Positions 9,549 through 20,791 of a DNA stretch of 64,000 nt are shown here, piece after piece; the first letter of the stretch is position 1; each line of letters opens with the position of its first letter. Made by a program: the position numbers and the translations under genes. Origin of the DNA: Leucobacter sp042726155 (GTDB lineage: Bacteria > Actinomycetota > Actinomycetes > Actinomycetales > Microbacteriaceae); contig NZ_JBHXHV010000003.1 in the NCBI RefSeq assembly GCF_042726155.1, positions 124,001-188,000 on the forward strand, given 5' to 3'. The notes under the pieces were generated by a model. That model was not told where the DNA came from. It saw only the letters and a list, made by a program, of their open reading frames with translations, and did not search any database.

Positions 9549-12020
9549 CTACGGAGCGACACCTACGAATGCGGCAGAGCCGTCAATAGGCTGACCTGAA
9601 CCGTCGCGCTTGCCGAGCTCGGTCGGCAATTTACGCGCCGTGCCATCGGCCGCAAGCGCTCGCGGGTCTCCCGTGCCGACCCACGCGCATGCGATCTGGT
9701 CTTCCCACTTGAGGAAGCGCTGCGCGCGGACGCCGCCGGTAGCGCGTCCCTTCGGGGGGAACTCGGCCCAGTCCGAGACCTTCGCCGTCGCGACGTCGGT
9801 TCCGGGAAGCGTGATTGAGCTGTCGGCAATCGTAACGACGCGGGCCTCGGCGCCCTCTGGCACCGCGCCGGCAAATACGACGCGGGCGTCGGCGCCCAGG
9901 CGCATACCCGCCATGCCGGCAGCTGGGCGGCCTTGCGGGCGCACCGCTGTGGCCGGGAAGCGCAGCAGCTGAGCATCGCTCGAGACGGCCGCGAACTCGG
10001 TGCCGTCGGGTGCAACGAATGCGCCGACTACGGTGTCACCCTGTTTCAGGCCGATGATCTCGAAACTTGGCTTTGCCGGGAGATCGGTGAGCACCACGCG
10101 CTTGACCGTGCCCTGACTCGTGAAGATACCGATCGGCGTGTCAGAGTCGAGCGGGACGATGCCCACGACTCGCAGCTTCTTGTCGGTGACGCCGATGTAG
10201 TCGAGCAGCTTTGCGCCCGCCGAGAAAGCGATGCTCGCCGCTGGAACCATTGGCAGGTCGACCGGTGTGAAGCGCTGCAGGGTGCCATCTGAGAGCACCG
10301 CGCCGAGTTCACCACGTACGGTGCCGTCGATACTCGTAAGTACGGCGCCGTGCTTAGTCGCGCGAGGTGCCGGGCGCGTGCTCTCTGCGGCCTCTGGGTC
10401 GCGCTCGATGCGCAGCGCACGCCCCGTTACCGAGAGCAGCACCGTGCAGGGGGTGTCCGCGACCTCGAGCGAGGTTGCCGCCGTCGAAGCCCGAGTGGGC
10501 CGCAGCACGGCTCCGGTAAGCGCGGTGCGGCGCGGTGTGCCGAAAGCCTCTGCGGCAAGGTCCATTTCGTCGGCGACAACGCCGCGCAGGCGGGCCTTGT
10601 CGCCGAGGATCGCGAGCAGGCTGTCGATCTCAGCCTGCAACTCGTCACGTTCGGCTTCCAGCTCGACGCGAGAGAACTTCGTGAGACGGCGCAGACGGAG
10701 TTCGAGGATGTACTCGGCCTGCGCCTCCGACAACTCGAACACCTGCATCAAACGGCTGCGCGCCGCCTCGGCGTCATCGCTCGTGCGAATGACCTGAATG
10801 ACCTCGTCGATGTCCATGATCGCGATGAGCATGCCCTCAACGAGATGCAGGCGCTCGCGACGCTTCATGAGGCGGTACTCGGAGCGCCGTGTGACGACGG
10901 AGATGCGGTGATCGAGGAAGACACGCAGCATCTCGCGCAAACCAAGCGTCTGCGGTTGCCCCTGGACGAGCGCGACGGAGTTGATGCTGAACGAGTCTTC
11001 GAGCGGGGTGTAGCGGTATAGCTGTTCGAGCACAGCTTCGGGGGAGAAACCGGTCTTCAGCGTGATGACGAGACGGAGGCCATTCTTGCGGTCAGTGAGA
11101 TCGGCGACGTCTGAGATGCCTGAGAGCTTCTTCGCTTCGACGCCCTGTTTGATCTTCTCAATCACGCGCTCGGGGCCGACCAAATACGGGAGCTCGGTGA
11201 CGACCAGGCCGGTGCGGCGTGGGCCGAGCTGCTCGACCGAGGCTTTTGCGCGCGTGCGGAACGCACCTCGGCCGGTGCGGTATGCGTCTTTGATGCCCTC
11301 AAGACCGACGATTGTGCCACCGCCCGGGAGATCTGGGCCGGGGATGAACTCCATCAGCTCGTCGACCGTCGCGTCGGGGTTGTGCAGCAGGTGCTTGGCG
11401 CCATCCACTACCTCAATGAGATTGTGGGGTGCGAGGTTCGTGGCCATACCCACTGCGATGCCGCTCGCGCCGTTCACCAGGAGGTTGGGCACGGCCGACG
11501 GCAGCACCTCGGGCTGCATGATCTGATTGTCGTAGTTGGGTACGAAGTCGACGACGTTCTCGTCGAGCGACTCTGTCATCGCGAGCGCGGCACCGGCGAG
11601 CCGCGCCTCGGTGTACCGTGACGCAGCGGGCCCGTCGTCGAGCGAGCCAAAGTTGCCGTGGCCGTCGACGAGGGGAAGCCGCATCGCGAAGCTCTGCGCG
11701 AGTCGCACCAGCGCGTCGTAGATCGACGAGTCACCGTGCGGGTGCAGCTTGCCCATCACCTCGCCAACGACGCGGGCAGACTTCACGTGACCCTTCTCGG
11801 GACGCAGACCCATGTCTTGCATCATGAAGAGAATGCGGCGCTGCACGGGCTTTAACCCGTCGCGGGCATCTGGCAGCGCACGCGAGTAAATCACCGAGTA
11901 GGCGTACTCGAGAAACGAGCCTTCCATCTCTTGCAAGATGTCGATGTCTTCGATGCGTTCGCCGGCGAGTTCGTGGGGTGCGTCGGTGGCTCCGGCGGGC
12001 GTACTGCGGGGGTCGGTCAT
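9549..12020 (-). CDS. parC: type IIA DNA topoisomerase subunit A (ParC/GyrA-like)
   Basis: DNA breakage-reunion subunit (823 aa from ATG 12020). Early residues give ERIEDIDILQEMEGSFLEYAYSVI, then LPDARDGLKPVQRRIL, the HPHGDSSIYDALVR segment of the quinolone-resistance region, and the catalytic tyrosine in SRYTEARL (Tyr136). A coiled-coil gate and a C-terminal beta-pinwheel follow. An ATG at 12032 would add only MNSI; the long open frame further upstream is antisense to the next gene. The likely -10 (TAGCAT at 12031-12036) leaves a leader of only a few bases, so translation is probably nearly leaderless. It pairs with the convergent B subunit. Confidence 0.9.
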   Translation of the reverse strand: MTDPRSTPAGATDAPHELAGERIEDIDILQEMEGSFLEYAYSVIYSRALPDARDGLKPVQRRILFMMQDMGLRPEKGHVKSARVVGEVMGKLHPHGDSSIYDALVRLAQSFAMRLPLVDGHGNFGSLDDGPAASRYTEARLAGAALAMTESLDENVVDFVPNYDNQIMQPEVLPSAVPNLLVNGASGIAVGMATNLAPHNLIEVVDGAKHLLHNPDATVDELMEFIPGPDLPGGGTIVGLEGIKDAYRTGRGAFRTRAKASVEQLGPRRTGLVVTELPYLVGPERVIEKIKQGVEAKKLSGISDVADLTDRKNGLRLVITLKTGFSPEAVLEQLYRYTPLEDSFSINSVALVQGQPQTLGLREMLRVFLDHRISVVTRRSEYRLMKRRERLHLVEGMLIAIMDIDEVIQVIRTSDDAEAARSRLMQVFELSEAQAEYILELRLRRLTKFSRVELEAERDELQAEIDSLLAILGDKARLRGVVADEMDLAAEAFGTPRRTALTGAVLRPTRASTAATSLEVADTPCTVLLSVTGRALRIERDPEAAESTRPAPRATKHGAVLTSIDGTVRGELGAVLSDGTLQRFTPVDLPMVPAASIAFSAGAKLLDYIGVTDKKLRVVGIVPLDSDTPIGIFTSQGTVKRVVLTDLPAKPSFEIIGLKQGDTVVGAFVAPDGTEFAAVSSDAQLLRFPATAVRPQGRPAAGMAGMRLGADARVVFAGAVPEGAEARVVTIADSSITLPGTDVATAKVSDWAEFPPKGRATGGVRAQRFLKWEDQIACAWVGTGDPRALAADGTARKLPTELGKRDGSGQPIDGSAAFVGVAP

Positions 12021-12036
12021 AATGGAGTTCATGCTA
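12018..12036. promoter_or_regulatory. interlocked divergent promoters of parC and the phosphodiesterase gene
   Basis: Forward -10 CATAAT (12018-12023) ends seven bases before the forward ATG at 12031. Reverse -10 TAGCAT (12036-12031) ends ten bases before the reverse ATG at 12020. Each -10 includes the start codon of the opposite gene: the reverse ATG occupies 12018-12020 and the forward ATG 12031-12033. Confidence 0.5.
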
Positions 12037-13224
12037 CCGACGACCGCCGACAACGGCGCGAGGCTTGCCGCGATTCTGCCAAGCGGCATCGCGGCGGTCG
12101 CGCGCGGACTGAAGTCCGATCTGCCCAGTGAACTCGAGTTTGCCAATTCACCGACGCTGCCGACGCTTCGATCCTTCGTGATGATCGTTGCCGATGGTCT
12201 CGGAAGTGCGCAGCTCGCTGGCCGAATCGGCCATGCCCCAGCACTCGCGAGGCTGCCGCGAAAGCGCATCGAAACGGTCGCGCCGTCGACAACGGGGGCG
12301 GCCCTCACGACGCTTGTTACGGGGCGGCTTCCCGGCGAGCACGGGCTCATTGGCTACTGCATCAGGCACCCTGAGCTGGGTCTCGTGACGACGCTCCGCG
12401 ACTGGCACGGCATCGCCGATAGGCGGGCCTGGCAGCGCGCCGAGCCGCTGTTTACGCAGGCGCAGGCTGTGGGGGCGCGAGCAGTAGCCATCGGTCGACC
12501 CGCGCACGCCTCTGGAGGTCTCACAGAGGCGATTCTGTCGGGTGCTGAGTATCTCGGCGGGCAGCGTATTGAAGATCGATTCGCGCTCGCCTCACGCGTA
12601 CTCCGCGAGGGTCCGCCAGCGGTCGTGTATCTCTACGTCGACGAGCTCGACAAAGCGGCGCACGAGTTTGGCTGGCAGAGCGCGCAGTGGGTGCGCCGGC
12701 TCGAGCAATTCGATGCGTCGCTCGACGGTTTCTTACGCGGCCTCCCGGGTGAGGTGGGCGTTGCCGTCACAGCCGACCATGGCATGGTCGACGTTGCCCA
12801 GCACCAGCAGATCATGCTCGACGCCGACCCGGCGCTGCTTGCGGACGTCGCAGAAATCGGGGGAGAGCCGCGGTTCCGATCCCTGTACCTCCACGCTGGT
12901 GCCGATGCTGACGCGGTCGCGGACGCGTGGCGGCGAGCCGAAGGGAATCGAGCTTGGATCGCTACGCGCGCGGAGGCGATAGCGAGCGGCTGCTTCGGCC
13001 CGGTGCACGCGGACGTCGCACCACGACTCGGTGACGTACTGATCGCGGCGCGCAAGCAGGTTGCGTATTACTCAGCGACTGACGACCCGCGAGCACTGGC
13101 GATGGTTGGACAGCACGGGTCATTCACTGACGAGGAGCGCGGGGTGCCATTGGCCCTGGGCGGTGCCCTCACAGGCACCGGATTCGCGGCGGCGGTACAG
13201 GCCGCGGCGTCGCGTCGCCGGTAG
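12031..13224 (+). CDS. alkaline phosphatase superfamily protein (nucleotide pyrophosphatase/phosphodiesterase-like)
   Basis: A 397-residue protein of the type I phosphodiesterase/alkaline phosphatase superfamily. The metal-binding core is visible: an N-terminal Asp in VMIVADGLG, the nucleophile region APSTTGAALTTLVTG (Thr or Ser), the YVDELDKAAHEFG segment and ADHGMVD, which supply the two-metal ligands. No signal peptide is evident, so it is probably cytoplasmic. The substrate is unknown. This gene commonly sits between the topoisomerase and sepH genes in related genomes. Start ATG 12031 is chosen from the CATAAT element seven bases upstream; ATG 12022 is also in frame. Confidence 0.82.
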   Translation: MLPTTADNGARLAAILPSGIAAVARGLKSDLPSELEFANSPTLPTLRSFVMIVADGLGSAQLAGRIGHAPALARLPRKRIETVAPSTTGAALTTLVTGRLPGEHGLIGYCIRHPELGLVTTLRDWHGIADRRAWQRAEPLFTQAQAVGARAVAIGRPAHASGGLTEAILSGAEYLGGQRIEDRFALASRVLREGPPAVVYLYVDELDKAAHEFGWQSAQWVRRLEQFDASLDGFLRGLPGEVGVAVTADHGMVDVAQHQQIMLDADPALLADVAEIGGEPRFRSLYLHAGADADAVADAWRRAEGNRAWIATRAEAIASGCFGPVHADVAPRLGDVLIAARKQVAYYSATDDPRALAMVGQHGSFTDEERGVPLALGGALTGTGFAAAVQAAASRRR

Positions 13225-13242
13225 CGCAGCGGGCGAACACGA

Positions 13243-13282
13243 GAGTGGCCCGCCTGACTCGGTTGATTCTGGCGGGCCACTC
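13243..13282. terminator. bidirectional terminator
   Basis: Perfect 12-bp arms (13243-13254 and 13271-13282) between the converging phosphodiesterase and sepH genes. Confidence 0.8.
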
Positions 13283-13297
13283 ATCGCGGTTCGCGAT

Positions 13298-14644
13298 CTA
13301 GTTCGAGGGATCCTCGTCGCTGCGCGTTCCGAACAGGATGTCGTCCCAGCTGGGAATCGATGCGCGACCCTTTTTCGGATTCGGGGTGCGCTCTGGCTCT
13401 GGCGCGTCTTCGACAGGCTTCACCGCAGGCTCGCTTGAGCGGGCTTCCGACTGCTTCGGCGTACCGCTGACACCGGCAGTGCTCCAAATGCTGCGGGGAG
13501 CAGCGGGAGCAGCTTCGCCGTCAGCTGACCGCGGGGTCACCGCCGAGGGGCCTGTAGCGCGACCCGGGGCGGCTGCCTGAGGTGATTTGCCCTGTGGCGA
13601 CCGTGGTTCGGCTGAACGGGCGCTGGGCGCATCGCCTCTGGGAGCAGCCGTAGCTCCCGCGGAAGGCCCGGGTGAATCGTCAGTAGCCTCGTCAACGCGC
13701 AACGCAGCGAGGTCGAGTTCCTGGGGCTGCAGTTCGGCCCCGGCCTCCGAGCCCTGACGCTTTCCGTGATCCCGTTCGCCGCGGCGTTTCCGCAGGGCGT
13801 CGAGCAAATCAGCGGTCTGGCTGAGATCGGCCGGGGCGTCTGCATCTGACGAGATTGCACGCTGGTCGATTTCGCGGCGTCGCGCAAACTCGGCGTTTGG
13901 ATCCGCGGGGGCGGCAATCTGGTCCTCGCGCTGAGTGTCACCCGCGGTGGCCTGGTCGTGAGTTTCAGCTTCGCCGGCATCACCGCTAGAGGCGTTTCCA
14001 GCCGGCAGACCGTCGGCGTCGAACGCTCCCGAGTCGAAGCGCCCGACCTGCTCTGACGAGTCGACGGCGCGCAGCTTCGGGATCAGTCGATCTCCGACGT
14101 CACCCTGCTTCGAGAGGTTCACCGCGTCAGGGTTGATGGGGGAGAGCAGCGCCTTACGGTGGTCGAACGTCCACACGGCGCGGTGTGCGACGTCGTGCGA
14201 GATGAACTCGAGGCTCACCATCCAACCTCGATCTTCATCGCGCCACGATGCCCACTCGTTGGTCTCTGAACCGAGCACGATCAGTCGCTCGGCGATGACC
14301 GCGCCGAATGTCTGATCGCCTTCGCCATGAGCGTCGGTGCGCACGGGAACCGCGTGAGCGCGCTCAAGAATGTACCGGCGCTCGGCGAGCACCGGCTCCT
14401 CGTAGCGTTCGATGTCGACGTCGTCGAGGCCGGTCTCGCTCGCCACCTGGGCGCGCGTCTTGCCGGCTCGAATGAGTGCCTGGATCTCGCGCGGGCCCAC
14501 CTTGCCAGGGTGGCGTTCCTTCCGAGCAAGATGGCGCATCTCACTTAAAGCCGCGTCATCAACGACAAAGCGAAACTCATCGCCGGCATCGTTGGCGACG
14601 ATCAGCGTCCGGTCATCTCGGCGCACAAAGCGCAATTCGTCCAT
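13298..14644 (-). CDS. sepH: septation protein SepH (DUF3071)
   Basis: A 448-residue protein matching the actinobacterial SepH family, which stimulates FtsZ assembly at the division site. The conserved N-terminal DUF3071 domain (about residues 1-190) begins MDELRFVRRDDRTLIV and contains a helix-turn-helix-like stretch around GPREIQALIRAGKTRAQVA. The rest is a long, low-complexity region rich in Ala, Pro, Asp and Ser, ending in a conserved SWDDILFGTR motif. That layout, conserved domain plus disordered linker plus short C-terminal motif, is typical of SepH. The ATG follows an AAGGGA site. It is divergent from the DUF4193 gene. Confidence 0.88.
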   Translation of the reverse strand: MDELRFVRRDDRTLIVANDAGDEFRFVVDDAALSEMRHLARKERHPGKVGPREIQALIRAGKTRAQVASETGLDDVDIERYEEPVLAERRYILERAHAVPVRTDAHGEGDQTFGAVIAERLIVLGSETNEWASWRDEDRGWMVSLEFISHDVAHRAVWTFDHRKALLSPINPDAVNLSKQGDVGDRLIPKLRAVDSSEQVGRFDSGAFDADGLPAGNASSGDAGEAETHDQATAGDTQREDQIAAPADPNAEFARRREIDQRAISSDADAPADLSQTADLLDALRKRRGERDHGKRQGSEAGAELQPQELDLAALRVDEATDDSPGPSAGATAAPRGDAPSARSAEPRSPQGKSPQAAAPGRATGPSAVTPRSADGEAAPAAPRSIWSTAGVSGTPKQSEARSSEPAVKPVEDAPEPERTPNPKKGRASIPSWDDILFGTRSDEDPSN

Positions 14645-14856
14645 CGGCGCATCCCTTCGTGAGTCGCGACCCAGCGTGTCACACCCGAACGCTGGCGGGC
14701 GGCATTGAGGCGGCGCGTGGCGAAACGGGAGGGGTCAGAACTTCGCGCTCAGAGAACTTTGTGGTGAACAGTTTGCGTCGGAAGCGCATCGTGAGGCAGA
14801 CTATGGCCGCTCGATGGATAAGGTGCCGATAACCCGGCCCGGGAACGTAGGAGAGA

Positions 14857-15147
14857 ATGGCAACGGATTACGACGCCCCGCGCAAGACTGAAGAAGATGC
14901 CGAGTCGATCGAGGCGTTGAAAGAACGTGGACCGGCGAAAGGCGCGTCTGGTCTCGATTCCGAGGACGCCGATAATCCGAGTTTTGATCTCGGGGGCAAC
15001 GATCTCTCTGACGTCGAGCTCGACGTTATTGTGCTGCCCCAGCAAGACGATGAGTTCACCTGCGTGAGCTGCTTCCTCGTGCGTCATCGCTCGCAGATTG
15101 ACCACGAGACGGATCTCGGGCCAATTTGTCGTGAGTGCGCGCACTAG
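14857..15147 (+). CDS. DUF4193 family protein
   Basis: A 96-residue acidic protein with a C-terminal zinc-ribbon-like pair, FTCVSCFLVRHRSQ and PICRECAH (four cysteines). It fits DUF4193, a small protein family found almost throughout Actinobacteria and normally encoded next to sepH, dut and DUF3093 genes as here. The role is unknown. GGAGAGA lies directly upstream of the ATG. A terminator follows. Confidence 0.85.
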   Translation: MATDYDAPRKTEEDAESIEALKERGPAKGASGLDSEDADNPSFDLGGNDLSDVELDVIVLPQQDDEFTCVSCFLVRHRSQIDHETDLGPICRECAH

Positions 15148-15168
15148 CTCGCATCTCAGACGCTTCAA

Positions 15169-15204
15169 CGAACGGCCGCCCCGGAATGTCGGGGCGGCCG
15201 TTCG
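15169..15204. terminator. bidirectional terminator
   Basis: Perfect 15-bp arms (15169-15183 and 15190-15204) around a six-base loop between the converging DUF4193 and DUF3093 genes. Confidence 0.85.
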
Positions 15205-15231
15205 TGCGTTACAGCGCGGTGCTGCAGTCGC

Positions 15232-15705
15232 TCACGCTGCGCGCGCGGCAGTGAGGGCGTCGGCGAGCTTCTTGGGATGGCGTGTGGTCAGGATCCAAAA
15301 CGGCGCCGGATCGGCGGGGTCGATGTTGGCGATCCGTACACCGCGATGAATCCAGCCGCGCAGCAGCAAGAAGTTTCGGGCGTCGCAGCCGGGCCCGATC
15401 GCGGCACGGAGTTCATCTGCGCCCAAGAGTTCGATCTCGCCGAGCTGACTCACAGGGATCTCGGCACGGCCAGCGGTGAGCCGGCCGTTGGCAACAACGA
15501 GTGATGGGCTCAGGAGCAGAAACGTCGCCGCAAGGATTACGTACACGATGATCCCCGTCGGAATAGCCCACTGAGCATTGATCGGGGTCAAGACGAGTGC
15601 GACCGCCGGAATCACGAGCACCAGTGCAATGAACAGGCTTGCGCCGGGAAGTAGCCGCTCGCGGTAGTCAATTGCAGGCGTAGTTGTGCTGGCGTCGCGA
15701 GTCAT
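15232..15705 (-). CDS. DUF3093 membrane protein
   Basis: A 157-residue protein with two adjacent membrane segments (about residues 20-42 and 46-66) and a soluble C-terminal domain with the conserved FLLLRGWIHRGVRI and ILTTRHPKKLADAL stretches that mark DUF3093. It is found divergent from dut in many actinobacteria, as here. The function is unknown. I chose the ATG at 15705 because a near-consensus GATAAT lies six bases upstream; the longer open frame to 15909 is antisense to dut. Confidence 0.85.
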   Translation of the reverse strand: MTRDASTTTPAIDYRERLLPGASLFIALVLVIPAVALVLTPINAQWAIPTGIIVYVILAATFLLLSPSLVVANGRLTAGRAEIPVSQLGEIELLGADELRAAIGPGCDARNFLLLRGWIHRGVRIANIDPADPAPFWILTTRHPKKLADALTAARAA

Positions 15706-15711
15706 GCCTCT

Positions 15712-15717
15712 ATTATC
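15712..15717 (-). promoter_or_regulatory. -10 element for DUF3093 gene (leaderless)
   Basis: GATAAT on the minus strand with a six-base gap to the ATG at 15705. It is one of the best -10 matches in the window. Confidence 0.6.
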
Positions 15718-15800
15718 TCGTGGCCAGCGATCTGAGAGTGCCGTACGGCGGCGGGGGCGTATCTGTGAGCAACTCGGAGCGCATCCGCGGCCGAATCCGC

Positions 15801-15806
15801 TAGCCT
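15801..15806 (+). promoter_or_regulatory. -10 element for dut (leaderless)
   Basis: TAGCCT with a six-base gap to the GTG at 15813. This spacing favours 15813 over the GTG at 15807 as the dut start. Confidence 0.5.
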
Positions 15807-15812
15807 GTGCGG

Positions 15813-16250
15813 GTGACTGATGTGGTTGACGTACCGATTGTGGCGGAGTTCCCGCCGAACTATGCCCACGCGAATGACGCTGGCGCCGACTTGCGCGCTG
15901 CGGAAGCAATCGAGCTCGGGCCTGGCGAGCGCGCGCTTGTCGGCACTGGCGTGGCCATCGCTTTGCCCGACGGGTATGCGGCCTTCGTAGTGCCGCGCAG
16001 CGGTCTGGCCGCGAAACACGGCATCACTGTCGTAAACTCGCCCGGAACCGTCGATGCCGGGTATCGGGGTGAGATTAAGGTCACGCTGTTGAACACTGAT
16101 CGCAGCGAGACCTTTACGGTAGCGCCGGGCGACCGCATCGCTCAGCTCATCGTGATGCCGGTGACGCGGGCGGTGTTCGTGCCAGTCTCCGAACTGCCGT
16201 CGAGCGAGCGCGGCACCGGTGGCTTCGGTTCGACCGGAGTGAGCGGCTAA
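15813..16250 (+). CDS. dut: dUTP diphosphatase
   Basis: Trimeric dUTPase (145 aa) that hydrolyses dUTP to dUMP and pyrophosphate, keeping uracil out of DNA and supplying dTMP synthesis. All five family motifs are present in order: AGADLRA (I), PRSGLAAKHGI (II), NSPGTVDAGYRGEI (III, catalytic Asp), GDRIAQLIV (IV) and the C-terminal RGTGGFGSTG (V). The GTG start is supported by the leaderless promoter spacing. It is followed by DUF3710 and DUF3159 genes in the same direction. Confidence 0.95.
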   Translation: MTDVVDVPIVAEFPPNYAHANDAGADLRAAEAIELGPGERALVGTGVAIALPDGYAAFVVPRSGLAAKHGITVVNSPGTVDAGYRGEIKVTLLNTDRSETFTVAPGDRIAQLIVMPVTRAVFVPVSELPSSERGTGGFGSTGVSG

Positions 16251-16336
16251 CGCCGCGCGCAGCAGAAACAAGTTTCGTGGCGGGCGCACCGCCGCACGAG
16301 TTCGGCCCGAGGGTCGCGACGAAGGAGTAGAAAACA

Positions 16337-17011
16337 ATGAGCGAAGATACTCAGAGCACCGAACCGGATTCGACTGACGTCGCCGTCAGCGATGCAGCGC
16401 CAGCGGAGATCGACGAGACGAAGTCAGCGCCCGCAGATCGCGAGACGGCCGGGCCGTTTGACGCGGCAGAGGTGCCAGCAATGCGGCCCTACGTTGACCT
16501 CGGCGGCATCAAGGTTGCGCCGCGTGAGGGACTGCAGCTTCGCCTCGAGGTTGACGAGCGCGCAAACCGCGTGATTGCCGTGTCGCTGGAGTACGCCGAG
16601 TCCCTGTTGCAGGTGCAGGCATTTGCGGCCCCGAAGACGACTGGCCTGTGGGCCGGTGTGCGCGCAGACCTTACGAAGCAAATGACCGCGCAGGGCGGCA
16701 CCGTTGTCGAAGAAGACGGCGTGCTTGGCCCGGAGCTACTTGTCGAGACGCCCGCTCCCGCTGACCAGGAGGGCACCCGAGTCGCGCGGTTTATCGCGGT
16801 CGATGGCCCGCGCTGGATGCTGCGCGGCGTGATCATGGGCAAGGCCGCCCAAGACGCCGAGTCACGAGAGCGCGTCTTTGACCTCTTCCGTGAACTCGTC
16901 GTCGTGCGCGGCGATCAGCCGATGCCGCCGAGCGAACTGCTGCCGTTGAAGGTTCCAGCCGGCGTGCAGGGGCAGCGGCAGACGCCGCCCGCTGAAACGC
17001 TCGCGGTGTGA
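16337..17011 (+). CDS. DUF3710 family protein
   Basis: A 224-residue soluble protein with an acidic, disordered first ~45 residues and a conserved domain containing YVDLGGIKV, the LQVQAFAAPKTTGLW segment and FIAVDGPRWMLRGVI. This matches DUF3710, an actinobacterial family of unknown function regularly encoded between dut and DUF3159. A GAAGGAG site precedes the ATG. Its stop overlaps the next start by four bases (GTGA), indicating translational coupling. Confidence 0.87.
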   Translation: MSEDTQSTEPDSTDVAVSDAAPAEIDETKSAPADRETAGPFDAAEVPAMRPYVDLGGIKVAPREGLQLRLEVDERANRVIAVSLEYAESLLQVQAFAAPKTTGLWAGVRADLTKQMTAQGGTVVEEDGVLGPELLVETPAPADQEGTRVARFIAVDGPRWMLRGVIMGKAAQDAESRERVFDLFRELVVVRGDQPMPPSELLPLKVPAGVQGQRQTPPAETLAV

Positions 17012-17880
17012 GCGAGTCTCCGCAGCTCCCCAACCGCGACGAGCAGGGCCGTTCGAGCGACGCGTCGACAGTGCCCTCGACTCCGCTGACTCCGCTGACT
17101 CCACCCTCGCCGGCCGACGGTGCCGGAACGAATGGTGAAACTGCGGCGCCGGCGACACCGTTCGGCGGTGCCCTCGGTCGCACCGTGCGCGCCGGGATGT
17201 CGGGGGAGGCGCTCACCAGTCGCGGCGTACTCGACGCCATCGGTGGCTGGCGCGGCATTGCCGAAACTCTCGTCCCCGGTCTGCTGTTTCTCGTGATCTT
17301 CACGATCACTCGGGATGCTCGCGTCTCAGCGATTGCGCCCGCGGCGCTCGCGATCATCGCGGTAATTATTCGCCTCGTTCGCCGTGAACCACTGATTTCG
17401 GTCTTCTCGGGCGCTGCAGGCGTGGCAATTGCCGTCGCGGCGACTCTGTTTACGGGCCGCGGTGCGGACTACTACGTGCCCGGGTTTGTGACGAACATCG
17501 TATGGTCGCTTGCGCTATTGATCTCCGTCGCCGTTGGATGGCCTCTCATCGGGGTTGCGCTGGGTGCTCTTCGCGGCAACCTCACCGCGTGGCGGGGCGA
17601 GCGAGTGTTGAAGCGCGTCGCGATGTGGCTGACGCTGCTGTGGAGCGGACTCTTTATCGCTCGACTTGCCGTGCAGGTGCCGCTGTACTTCGCAGCTCGC
17701 GAACCAGACGGGGCCGCCGCGACCGACGCGCTGGGCATCGCGAGGCTCGTCATGGGAGTGCCGCTCTTCGCGCTCGTTGTCGTCTTTACGTGGATGGTGC
17801 TCAACAAGCTTCCGGGATCATCAGATGATTCATCGAGCGAATCTGGCGTAAACACTGGGCAAAACACCCCGCCCGGGTGA
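17008..17880 (+). CDS. DUF3159 integral membrane protein
   Basis: A 290-residue protein with a Ser/Pro/Thr-rich cytoplasmic N-terminus of about 70 residues and roughly six hydrophobic segments from about residue 85 to 275 (for example ETLVPGLLFLVIFTI and FVTNIVWSLALLISVAVGWP). It fits DUF3159, a family of unknown function that follows DUF3710. The GTG start overlaps the upstream stop. The C-terminal tail is hydrophilic. Confidence 0.85.
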   Translation: MSESPQLPNRDEQGRSSDASTVPSTPLTPLTPPSPADGAGTNGETAAPATPFGGALGRTVRAGMSGEALTSRGVLDAIGGWRGIAETLVPGLLFLVIFTITRDARVSAIAPAALAIIAVIIRLVRREPLISVFSGAAGVAIAVAATLFTGRGADYYVPGFVTNIVWSLALLISVAVGWPLIGVALGALRGNLTAWRGERVLKRVAMWLTLLWSGLFIARLAVQVPLYFAAREPDGAAATDALGIARLVMGVPLFALVVVFTWMVLNKLPGSSDDSSSESGVNTGQNTPPG

Positions 17881-17903
17881 CAATTGGTGTGTTCAAGTCG
17901 GTG

Positions 17904-17909
17904 TAGAAT
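17904..17909 (+). promoter_or_regulatory. -10 element for acnA
   Basis: TAGAAT about 32 bases before the acnA ATG. The predicted leader of about 25 bases carries the GGAGGAG ribosome site. The best upstream -35-like TTGGTG is only 14 bases away, so the -35 is uncertain. Confidence 0.45.
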
Positions 17910-17941
17910 TATCTTGACATCGAGACACATTGGAGGAGCTC

Positions 17942-20629
<2,688 letters not shown>

Positions 20630-20640
20630 GGTTCGGATCA

Positions 20641-20683
20641 CGACCGTGGGCCCGGGCGCATTGCGCGCCCGGGCCCGCGGTCG
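20641..20683 (+). terminator. acnA terminator
   Basis: 19-bp arms (20641-20659 and 20665-20683) with one wobble pair, a five-base loop and a following TTT, 11 bases beyond the acnA stop. Confidence 0.85.
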
Positions 20684-20716
20684 TTTCCCGCGCGGGTTCG
20701 GCACCGACGCCACGAG

Positions 20717-20722
20717 TAGACT
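20717..20722 (+). promoter_or_regulatory. -10 element upstream of dxs
   Basis: TAGACT. The predicted start of transcription falls on an ATG at 20729, 40 bases before the dxs GTG start. Confidence 0.5.
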
Positions 20723-20728
20723 GTGGGG

Positions 20729-20791
20729 ATGCTTCGACCTGACCGGTCGAGCGGAATGGAGGTCACGGGTGGCGATCCTGGATCGAATTGA
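20729..20791 (+). CDS. possible leaderless 20-residue leader ORF overlapping dxs start
   Basis: An ATG at 20729 lies six bases after TAGACT, exactly where transcription should begin, and opens a 20-codon frame (MLRPDRSSGMEVTGGDPGSN) that ends at 20791, 23 bases inside dxs and out of frame with it. If translated it would run across the dxs ribosome site GGAGGT and start codon. It could be a regulatory leader peptide or mere coincidence; no conserved attenuator features are visible. Confidence 0.25.
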   Translation: MLRPDRSSGMEVTGGDPGSN

